From an uncultured Faecalicoccus sp. (GTDB lineage Bacteria > Bacillota_I > Bacilli_A > Erysipelotrichales > Erysipelotrichaceae), in assembly GCA_902497095.1 (NCBI GenBank), contig CABVDD010000025.1, forward strand, positions 1 through 29,926: DNA of 29,926 bases. The letters are read 5' to 3'. How positions within the stretch are numbered: the first letter of the stretch is position 1; each line of letters begins with the position of its first letter. The position numbers and the translations under genes were made by a program. Of this stretch, positions 24,359-29,926 are shown piece by piece. The notes below the pieces were generated by a model. The model did not search any database. It was given only the letters and a program-made list of their open reading frames with translations, and had not been told where the DNA came from.

Positions 24359-25204
24359 CTAAACAATTCCGAAGAATGACAATACAACAGAAATTACAAG
24401 AATCGAAATCAAAATACGTACATATTTTGGTCCAGCTTTCTTAATATAGAAATACACACCAAATACAACCAATAATGGCAATACATTCGGGAAGATTCCA
24501 TCCAAAACAGATTGCAATGTTTGTTCCTCACCTACAGCATTTGTCCAAGAAATAGCAGTAGAAAGTTTAACATAAGTACTAGAAAGTACACCCATCATAA
24601 ATAAACCTAAAACGCTGGCCATCTGAATATATTGATTCAACTTTCCTGATTTTAAGATAGAAACAACTGATTTTTGTCCTTGTATGTATCCTCTTGTAAC
24701 CAAGATATAAGCAAAAATTGAAATTGCGACAGTCCAAATCACTAATGGCCCAACACCAGCAATCCATGAACCAGCAGATGCAACTGGAATAAACATCGAT
24801 AACAATAATGGACGAAGCATACCATGATTAACTGTATCTCCAATACCAGCCAAAGGTCCCATTAAACCAACTTTTAAATTGGAAATCATTTCTGAAGAGG
24901 CTTCCAATTCTTCAGCCGGAGCACCTTCATGAAGCATTGTGGATCTTTCTTCTTCCAAGGCGCAAGTAATACCAAAAATCAAAGATCCCCAAGTAGCTTC
25001 AGAGTTATAGAACATCAAATGACGATTTAATGCTTTAATATATTCATCATGATCATCTCCATATAATTTTTTTAGAATATCATTCATTCCAAAAGAGAAT
25101 GCCGGAGCTGTCAATCGTTCAAAACCAGAACTAACTTCTGCACAAGTATAATACTTAGCCCAACCACGAACGACGTCTTTCTTTGTTAATGTATTATGAC
25201 TCAT
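24359..25204 (-). CDS. PTS mannose/fructose/sorbose family transporter subunit IID
   Basis: A 281-residue IID subunit of the mannose-type permease, which forms the membrane channel with IIC. The conserved cytoplasmic N-terminal region (FERLTAPAFSFGM, LNRHLMFYNSEATWGSLIFGI) and MGPLAGIGDTVNHG are clear, and hydrophobic segments near 150-175, 200-220 and 245-281 follow. A longer frame to 25234 exists, but GAGGGGG lies nine bases before the ATG at 25204 and the start then follows the IIC stop by one base. Substrate class is not resolved by the family. Confidence 0.93.
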   Translation of the reverse strand: MSHNTLTKKDVVRGWAKYYTCAEVSSGFERLTAPAFSFGMNDILKKLYGDDHDEYIKALNRHLMFYNSEATWGSLIFGITCALEEERSTMLHEGAPAEELEASSEMISNLKVGLMGPLAGIGDTVNHGMLRPLLLSMFIPVASAGSWIAGVGPLVIWTVAISIFAYILVTRGYIQGQKSVVSILKSGKLNQYIQMASVLGLFMMGVLSSTYVKLSTAISWTNAVGEEQTLQSVLDGIFPNVLPLLVVFGVYFYIKKAGPKYVRILISILVISVVLSFFGIV

Positions 25205-25205
25205 A

Positions 25206-25997
25206 TTAGAAATCCCCCTCTTCGCCTTCATCATCTTCTACGGAAGCAGCCATTGCTCCTTCTTGTACTCTAGGTGCAAAATGAGACTGAAGGAACGCGA
25301 TACAAATACCAATTACAGCTAAACCGATTGTATTGATACCGGAGAATGCATACACTGCAAATCCTAGAATAAAATAAGGAATCAACTCTTTCTTACCAAT
25401 AACCATGATTGTTACCGCAAATCCAAGAGCTGGTAATAAACCACCTGCAACAGTTAAGCCATTTGTTGCCCATGCTGGAATAGCTTCCAAGAAAGCAGCA
25501 ACAGCTTCTGTTCCAAACATTAATGCTAAAGTTGTAGGGATAATTCTTAAAGGTAATGAGCACCATAGAGGATACCAAAATTCATTACGTCCCATGCCTT
25601 TTATATCACCTTTAGCTGCTGCTAAATCAGCTCTATGTACAAAGTAAGAATGATAAGTACGTTTGATGTTATCAATCAATACACCTAATAGTCCTACTGG
25701 AACAGCCAATGTAGTTGCAACTTCTGGTTCTAATCCAGCAGCTAATGCCAATGGAATCGCAATACAAGAAGCTAAAGCTTCATCAGAAGGCAACGTACCG
25801 CCTGGTGCAATTGCCCCCAGATAAATCAACTGCAAAGAAGCAGCAATTTTCATCGCATCTTCCAAGTTTCCCATAATCAACCCAATAGGAACAGCTAATA
25901 CCAATGGTTGTCTTGTTAAATGAAGCCAACCATACCAAAGTTTATTTGTTGCGAACCAATATAAGATTCCAAACGTTAAAGCTAATCCAAAACTCAT
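25206..25997 (-). CDS. PTS mannose/fructose/sorbose family transporter subunit IIC
   Basis: A 263-residue polytopic IIC subunit with the family motif QLIYLGAIAPGGTLPSDEALA (about 57-77), which contributes to sugar binding, and about seven hydrophobic segments. The C-terminal tail is unusually acidic (EDDEGEEGDF). A GGAGGAG site precedes the ATG. It lies 15 nt after the IIB gene in the same operon. Confidence 0.94.
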   Translation of the reverse strand: MSFGLALTFGILYWFATNKLWYGWLHLTRQPLVLAVPIGLIMGNLEDAMKIAASLQLIYLGAIAPGGTLPSDEALASCIAIPLALAAGLEPEVATTLAVPVGLLGVLIDNIKRTYHSYFVHRADLAAAKGDIKGMGRNEFWYPLWCSLPLRIIPTTLALMFGTEAVAAFLEAIPAWATNGLTVAGGLLPALGFAVTIMVIGKKELIPYFILGFAVYAFSGINTIGLAVIGICIAFLQSHFAPRVQEGAMAASVEDDEGEEGDF

Positions 25998-26012
25998 GTT
26001 CTCTCCTCCTGT

Positions 26013-26504
26013 TTATTTTCTGACTTCTTTTAACGCTTCTTCTAAAGTAATGAGCGGATCTTTCGGTGTTACTTGTAGAGTAACTTTTATTCCTTTATTA
26101 TTTAACTCTTCCAACATATCTGCCTCTTTCTGGCTTAATGAAATTTCATTAGAAATCATCACTTTGTCCGTTCCACTTCCTAATCCGCCAATTTGAAGAC
26201 TTTCTACCGGAAAACCTTCATCAATAGCTTTCTTTGCGTTTTCTACAGACTTAAACAAAACTAGAAGATCTAAGTTGTTGTAAGCACCTTTTTCTACACC
26301 AGCGACTGCTTTTTTGATTGATTTGATTGCAATTTTTATACCTGGAGGCGCTGCCATCAAAAAGACCTGTGCTAAGAATTTGTCCGATGCTAATTTATCA
26401 TCGATAATCAATATTGCATTTGCGGATACTTGCTGGATCCAGGTTGTTACAACTTGTCCATGCATCAACCTAAAATCTACGCGTGCCAATTTAATACCTG
26501 CCAT
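26013..26504 (-). CDS. PTS mannose/fructose/sorbose family IIB component
   Basis: The cytoplasmic phosphotransfer protein that passes phosphate from IIA to the sugar. At 163 residues it has family length, and the phosphorylated histidine is H15 in RVDFRLMHGQVV. The GGLGSGTDKVMISNEISL region is typical. An AAAGGG site precedes the ATG, four bases after the IIA stop. It is a separate polypeptide from IIA, as in sorbose/levan-type systems and unlike the fused ManX. Confidence 0.95.
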   Translation of the reverse strand: MAGIKLARVDFRLMHGQVVTTWIQQVSANAILIIDDKLASDKFLAQVFLMAAPPGIKIAIKSIKKAVAGVEKGAYNNLDLLVLFKSVENAKKAIDEGFPVESLQIGGLGSGTDKVMISNEISLSQKEADMLEELNNKGIKVTLQVTPKDPLITLEEALKEVRK

Positions 26505-26508
26505 ACTC

Positions 26509-26913
26509 TCACCCTTTCTGTATTTTTTCAGGAGTGCTAACCGATTTTTGTCCAGTTTCTAATGCACTCTTTACTATCTCATCCAATGATTTTCCCGATC
26601 CTCTTGATAACACGACATCAATCAACATAGGCAAATTAACTCCGCAGACAATATCAATCTTATGCTGCAAAGAAATCATCATTGCTACGTTACATGGTGT
26701 ACCACCAAATAAATCACAAAGGATTAGTTTTTTCCCTTCCTTTTTTTGTACAGGTTCTTTTACTGTTTCGTAAAAATCTTCAATCGACATGCCTGGCAAT
26801 AAAGAAAAAGCTTGAATATTATCAATTTTTCCCGTAATCAATTCAGCACTCTTAATGAGTTCTTCACCAAATCGACCATGATTGAAGATATAAATAGAAA
26901 GTTGTTCTTCCAT
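26509..26913 (-). CDS. PTS mannose family IIA component
   Basis: The first phosphotransfer protein of the permease, phosphorylated by HPr. The 134-residue protein has the active-site H12 in the IFNHGRFGEEL segment and the LCDLFGGTPCNVA motif (about 66-78). An AAAGGAG site lies seven bases before the ATG. It is the promoter-proximal gene of a seven-gene operon and faces away from the PRD regulator gene. Confidence 0.93.
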   Translation of the reverse strand: MEEQLSIYIFNHGRFGEELIKSAELITGKIDNIQAFSLLPGMSIEDFYETVKEPVQKKEGKKLILCDLFGGTPCNVAMMISLQHKIDIVCGVNLPMLIDVVLSRGSGKSLDEIVKSALETGQKSVSTPEKIQKG

Positions 26914-26935
26914 CTGAATTCTCCTTTCGATTGAT

Positions 26936-26949
26936 TCATAGCGCTTTGA
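26936..26949 (-). promoter_or_regulatory. cre-like sequence just downstream of the PTS start point
   Basis: On the minus strand TCAAAGCGCTATGA matches the CcpA cre consensus TGWAANCGNTNNCA except at two symmetric outer positions. It would sit at about +5 to +18, a usual roadblock position for catabolite repression. Confidence 0.3.
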
Positions 26950-26960
26950 ATTTCATCCTC

Positions 26961-26969
26961 AGTATAGCA
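26961..26969 (-). promoter_or_regulatory. PTS operon promoter, extended -10 without -35
   Basis: TGC-TATACT on the minus strand (26969-26961). The expected -35 position is an A/T homopolymer run, so the promoter should need an activator. The nearest palindrome is centred 44 bp upstream of the -10 centre. Confidence 0.55.
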
Positions 26970-26997
26970 TCGAGAAAATATACTTTTTTTTGAATAA

Positions 26998-27017
26998 TTG
27001 CACCGTGATTGGTGCAA
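26998..27017. promoter_or_regulatory. Operator A, TTGCACC-N6-GGTGCAA
   Basis: Perfect 7-bp inverted repeat with spacer GTGATT. It is the operator nearest the PTS operon, centred about 53 bp upstream of its predicted start point, a position that suits an activator. Confidence 0.7.
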
Positions 27018-27043
27018 TCCTGTAACAAGTTTTTTGTACCAAA

Positions 27044-27063
27044 TTGCACCATATTCGGTGCAA
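27044..27063. promoter_or_regulatory. Operator B, TTGCACC-N6-GGTGCAA
   Basis: Perfect inverted repeat with spacer ATATTC, extended to 9 bp arms (AATTGCACC/GGTGCAATT, 27042-27065). An extra half-site-like TTGTACC lies at 27034-27040, ten bases to the left. It occupies the midpoint of the divergent region. Confidence 0.7.
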
Positions 27064-27090
27064 TTGTTTAACAGAAAATGTTGTATTCAT

Positions 27091-27110
27091 TTGCACCAAG
27101 AATGGTGCAA
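27091..27110. promoter_or_regulatory. Operator C, TTGCACC-N6-GGTGCAA
   Basis: Perfect inverted repeat with spacer AAGAAT, extended to 10 bp arms (CATTTGCACC/GGTGCAAATG, 27088-27113). It is centred about 45 bp upstream of the regulator's -10 box. Confidence 0.7.
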
Positions 27111-27142
27111 ATGAATTATGAAAAAAGAAAACTGAGTTCATA

Positions 27143-27148
27143 TATACT
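27143..27148 (+). promoter_or_regulatory. Candidate -10 box of the PRD regulator gene
   Basis: TATACT on the plus strand, the same hexamer as on the PTS side, without a recognisable -35. Initiation near 27155 would leave a very short leader containing the GAAAGGGGG ribosome site (27156-27164). Confidence 0.45.
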
Positions 27149-27176
27149 AAAAAAAGAAAGGGGGATGACTATATTG

Positions 27177-29072
27177 ATGACAAAAAGACAATATTCTATT
27201 CTTGAACATTTATTAGATCACGAAGGAGAATTCTATTCTTCAAAAGAATTAGCTGCATTGTTTAACATCAGCGTTCGTACTATTAAGACAGATATAAAAG
27301 CCATTAAACAGTTTAGTAATAAACAAAATACTTTTCATATCGAAACTCTCCCTTCTAAAGGAACAAGAGTTGTCATTGAAAATAAAGAAATGGTTCATCA
27401 GATTATTCAGTCCTCCAAGAAACAAATGGATGAAGCTATAAAGAAACAACAAGGTGATCGTACTTTAACACTTATTCAACTTTTATTAAATTCCACAGGT
27501 TATGTTTCTAAATACACACTTTTTGAAAAGCTCTATATTAGTGAATCAACACTCTATAAAAGTATTAATGCCGTTAAGGAAAAACTGAAAAAATATAAAC
27601 TTTCTTTAGTCTATAAAACTAATTATGGTTATAAAATTGAAGGTTGCGAAATTGATAAACGTTTATGTATGATTCAAAATGATATGATTTATGACAATTT
27701 AAGTCCCTATGCCGTATCAGAAAATTTAGGACGTATCTACAATATCGTAGCGGATTCCTTCATAAAATTTAAATATCAGATCAATGAACAATCTTTACAA
27801 AACATAACTACTCATGTTGCATTAGCCGTTCACCGTGTTAAGCATGGCAATATTGTAGAAATGCAAGATGATTCTGGTATAAAAGATCATATAGAATACA
27901 AGATAAGTGAAAACATTTTGAATCATTTTTTACCAATTTATAATATTAATGTACAATCCTTTCAAAATGAAACGACTCTTTTAACACAGACCATTTTAGG
28001 AAAAGGACAATATTGGCAAGATAATGAACTTCAATCAGATATCAATGAATTTATCAATGAAGCTTTCTTATTGATCAACCAAAAATTCAGTGTAAACTAC
28101 GAGACTGATGAAACGATGAAATTATATTTGGCCTTGCATTTAATTCCTATGTTTTATAGAATTCGCTCCAGAACTCAATTAGAAAATGAAATGGCACCTG
28201 AGATTCGTCAGACTTTTCCATTAGCTTATGACATAGCAATTTACTTTTCATTACTTTTATCTAAACATTTCGATTTAGATGTTTCGCAAGATGAAATCAG
28301 TTTTCTTGCTCTGTACTTTAACTATGGTTTAGAAAAATTAAATTTGGCAAATTTTAATAAGCGCATTCTTATACTTACTTCTCTAAGAAAATCAGAAACA
28401 GTACTCTTACGTCATCGTATTTTGAGTTGGTTTCCAAATCAAATTTCAGAAGTAACTTTTATAGATTCTGATAATGAACAGTGGAACACCGAGGATTATG
28501 ATGCGATTTTTTCAACAGATGATGATTTAGAAAAATACAAAGGCGGAATCACTAAAATAAATATTTTCCCAGATGAAAAAGATTTCGATAGAATTAATCT
28601 AGCTATTAACGGATACACAAGCATAAAGAGCGTTTTAGATAAATTTGATAAACAATGTTTTTTCTATGGTGCATTAGAGACAAAAGCCCAAGTTTTAAAG
28701 ACTCTATGTGAAAATGCTTCTAAAACACATGAGCTTCCAAAAAACTTTCTTCAAACAATAGAAGATCGTGAAGAAATTACACCAACTTATTTCGGGAATC
28801 ACATTGCAGTTCCTCACCCTTTGACACCATTATCGAAAGACACATTTGTATCTGTTGTTTTATTAGAAAAGCCAATACGATGGGATAGTAATCATATGGT
28901 ACAACTTGTAATGTTGGTTTCCGTGGAGAAAAATAATCCCAAAGCTTTTCAAATATGGCATTATCTATCAAATTTGATTCGAAATGATGAAACTTTAGAT
29001 AATATTTTGAAAGATCCTAGCTTTGAAAACTTTATAAAACATTTAAGTTCATCTTTAAAAGATGCGTTTTAA
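27177..29072 (+). CDS. PRD-containing PTS-regulated transcriptional activator (ManR/LicR type)
   Basis: A 631-residue regulator with two N-terminal helix-turn-helix regions (about 1-60 and 95-150), two PTS regulation domains (about 190-275 with H213 and H219, and 290-390 with H321), a degenerate GatB-like IIB segment (about 395-465) and a C-terminal fructose-type IIA domain (about 490-625) with H547 in AVPHPLT. The open frame extends to 27078, but that part contains operator C; the GAAAGGGGG site supports the ATG at 27177 or the TTG just before it. The second conserved His of PRD2 appears as Tyr380 and the IIB-like loop lacks its Cys, so fewer phosphorylation sites remain than in textbook members. 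Divergent placement implies control of the PTS operon and of itself. Confidence 0.88.
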   Translation: MTKRQYSILEHLLDHEGEFYSSKELAALFNISVRTIKTDIKAIKQFSNKQNTFHIETLPSKGTRVVIENKEMVHQIIQSSKKQMDEAIKKQQGDRTLTLIQLLLNSTGYVSKYTLFEKLYISESTLYKSINAVKEKLKKYKLSLVYKTNYGYKIEGCEIDKRLCMIQNDMIYDNLSPYAVSENLGRIYNIVADSFIKFKYQINEQSLQNITTHVALAVHRVKHGNIVEMQDDSGIKDHIEYKISENILNHFLPIYNINVQSFQNETTLLTQTILGKGQYWQDNELQSDINEFINEAFLLINQKFSVNYETDETMKLYLALHLIPMFYRIRSRTQLENEMAPEIRQTFPLAYDIAIYFSLLLSKHFDLDVSQDEISFLALYFNYGLEKLNLANFNKRILILTSLRKSETVLLRHRILSWFPNQISEVTFIDSDNEQWNTEDYDAIFSTDDDLEKYKGGITKINIFPDEKDFDRINLAINGYTSIKSVLDKFDKQCFFYGALETKAQVLKTLCENASKTHELPKNFLQTIEDREEITPTYFGNHIAVPHPLTPLSKDTFVSVVLLEKPIRWDSNHMVQLVMLVSVEKNNPKAFQIWHYLSNLIRNDETLDNILKDPSFENFIKHLSSSLKDAF

Positions 29073-29086
29073 TCAGGAGAATCGAT

Positions 29087-29665
29087 ATGACTTACTTTAT
29101 TATAGGATGTCTTTTATTTCTTTTTGTCTTATTGTTTATTTTTATGTCTTATCGACAAAAGACAAAACTTTTTACTTATTTAAAGAAAAAAGATTTTATA
29201 CACATGGATCAGTTATTAAACACTTCACTTAGTCGATTGCTTATTGATAAATATACTAGAGAATATACATTACTAAACCGATATAGACTTGAACAAAATA
29301 AGAAAGGCATTCAACAACAATTGGATATACTTTTACAAATGCCTTTAAACCAAAAGCGATTTACTGAAATTATTCATATTGCTTTTAATTATTATTTAGA
29401 GCAAAAAAATAAAAAAGGATGTTTATTAACTTTAGAAAAAATGGATTCTAAAAGCGCAATGTACGAAGAAGCCAAAATGATTTATGATATATTTCTCGAT
29501 CATAAAGCGAATTATATAGAACCCTTAAAAAAACAAGCTTTACAATGCAAAGATGAAAAAAAAGCATCTATTTACACATTAATTGCTCAACAATATGAAA
29601 ATCTTCAAAATTTAGAACAGGCTCAACATTATCATTCATTGGCAAAACAAGCATTACATAGTTGA
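29087..29665 (+). CDS. Membrane-anchored TPR-like protein of unknown function
   Basis: A 192-residue protein with one N-terminal TM (about 2-22) followed by a basic stop-transfer segment (RQKTK) and a helical cytoplasmic domain. Repeated helix pairs and the C-terminal stretch SIYTLIAQQYENLQNLEQAQHYHSLAKQAL look like a tetratricopeptide repeat. I do not recognise the family. An AGGAG site precedes the ATG, and only 14 nt separate it from the regulator stop, so it is likely co-transcribed with it. A role in this sugar system is possible, but nothing in the sequence shows it. Confidence 0.65.
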   Translation: MTYFIIGCLLFLFVLLFIFMSYRQKTKLFTYLKKKDFIHMDQLLNTSLSRLLIDKYTREYTLLNRYRLEQNKKGIQQQLDILLQMPLNQKRFTEIIHIAFNYYLEQKNKKGCLLTLEKMDSKSAMYEEAKMIYDIFLDHKANYIEPLKKQALQCKDEKKASIYTLIAQQYENLQNLEQAQHYHSLAKQALHS

Positions 29666-29686
29666 TTTGATGCCAAAAAACTTAAT

Positions 29687-29727
29687 AAAGCAGGACTGAT
29701 CAACACACATCTCAATCCTGCTTTTTT
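29687..29727. terminator. Terminator, probably bidirectional
   Basis: AAAGCAGGA (29687-29695) pairs with TCCTGCTTT (29716-29724), with a T6 run on the plus strand. Flanking GATGCCAAAAAA and TTTTTTGGTATC can extend the pairing. On the minus strand the hairpin is followed by ATTAAGTTTTTT, so it can serve both the TPR gene and the convergent gene at the right edge. Confidence 0.8.
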
Positions 29728-29734
29728 GGTATCA

Positions 29735-29926
29735 TCATTTAGATGAAAGAATATTTTTAATAGTATTAACGGGTTTTTGAACTGCTTTTGTGATTTCCTC
29801 AACTGACATTGTTTGTGACAAAGTCTTTATTATTCTTTGTTCAGTTTGGATACTGCCTTCATGAATACCTTGATTGATCATCCTTCTTTGATAACTGCCC
29901 AGTTCATGGCTGACATTGACCTTTTC
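29735..29926 (-). CDS. C-terminal end of an Rpn-like PD-(D/E)XK nuclease/transposase (partial)
   Basis: The frame is open from the last base of the window to a TGA at 29735-29737, giving 63 residues. The sequence holds a GIHEGSIQTEQ stretch and an SVEEITKAVQKPVNTIKNIL tail. This resembles the C-termini of Rpn/PDDEXK-family transposase-like proteins common in gut Bacillota, which end in a helix of the EEIAKATGLS type. The nuclease core would lie outside the window, so family assignment rests on the tail only and the gene may be intact or a remnant. Confidence 0.5.
   Translation of the reverse strand, partial: EKVNVSHELGSYQRRMINQGIHEGSIQTEQRIIKTLSQTMSVEEITKAVQKPVNTIKNILSSK

Noticed and set aside
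26970..27030. Sigma-54 (-24/-12) promoter for the PTS operon, as in LevR-controlled systems
   Set aside because: No GG-N10-GC spaced element is present, and the regulator lacks the AAA+ sigma-54 interaction domain.
27078..27176. N-terminal extension of the PRD regulator by 33 residues
   Set aside because: The extension runs through operator C and the candidate promoter, has no SD at its first ATG, and the GAAAGGGGG site points to a start at 27174-27177.
1..29926. CRISPR arrays, tRNA/rRNA genes, insertion sequence ends, classical riboswitches
   Set aside because: No regularly spaced direct repeats, no cloverleaf or rRNA motifs, no terminal inverted repeats with target duplications and no recognisable riboswitch core were found on reading both strands.

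Overview
The window looks like chromosome of a low-GC Bacillota, most likely an Erysipelotrichia-type gut anaerobe. That placement is an inference from the protein families (FabK-type fatty acid synthesis, mannose-family PTS, DUF975, Rpn-like nuclease), the AT-rich non-coding DNA and the strong AGGAGG-type ribosome sites; no rRNA or marker gene is present to confirm it.

Layout. 1-596 is AT-rich with no gene I can support. 597-5521 (all minus) holds a three-gene operon, a DedA/VTT membrane protein, a VanR/OmpR-type response regulator and a five-TM sensor kinase, preceded by a large single-HTH regulator of unknown role. 5617-7584 is uvrB. 7724-8440 (plus) is a DUF975 membrane protein. 8509-9513 (minus) is an L-asparaginase, divergent from birA (9555-10322, plus).

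10286-21476 (minus) is one 11-kb fatty-acid operon. In transcription order it reads acpP, accB, accC, accD, accA, fabH, fabK, a FabX-like flavo-iron-sulfur oxidoreductase, fabD, fabG, fabF, fabZ, acpS, plsC. It runs from malonyl-CoA formation to phosphatidate; acpS and the convergent birA supply the two protein modifications it needs (phosphopantetheine on ACP, biotin on AccB). Nearly every junction overlaps or is under 10 nt; only acpP-accB has a gap, and it holds a hairpin. The acpP promoter carries three TTTGA-N3-TCAAA palindromes, the geometry of FabT operators, but no regulator gene is beside it. The FabX-like gene is the best candidate for the unsaturated fatty acid branch, since no fabA, fabB, fabM, fabN or second fabZ is in the cluster.

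21629-26913 (minus) is a mannose-family PTS operon: EIIA, EIIB, EIIC, EIID, a sorbitol-6-phosphate-dehydrogenase-like SDR, a mannitol-1-phosphate-dehydrogenase-like enzyme with a substituted catalytic His, and a Cof-type HAD phosphatase. Two successive polyol-phosphate dehydrogenases suggest that an imported sugar or polyol is converted through a polyol phosphate to fructose 6-phosphate, as in L-sorbose pathways. Divergent from it, 27177-29072 (plus) encodes a PRD/EIIA transcriptional activator followed by a small TPR-like membrane-anchored protein. The region between them has a strikingly regular plan: three perfect TTGCACC-N6-GGTGCAA palindromes spaced 46 and 47 bp apart, each outer one 44-45 bp from a TATACT -10 box facing outward. 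The right edge carries the C-terminal end of an Rpn-like nuclease/transposase.

A further pattern is that uvrB, birA and possibly the asparaginase have a -10 box ending exactly six bases before the ATG and no Shine-Dalgarno sequence, which predicts leaderless mRNAs, although most other genes here have strong SD sites.
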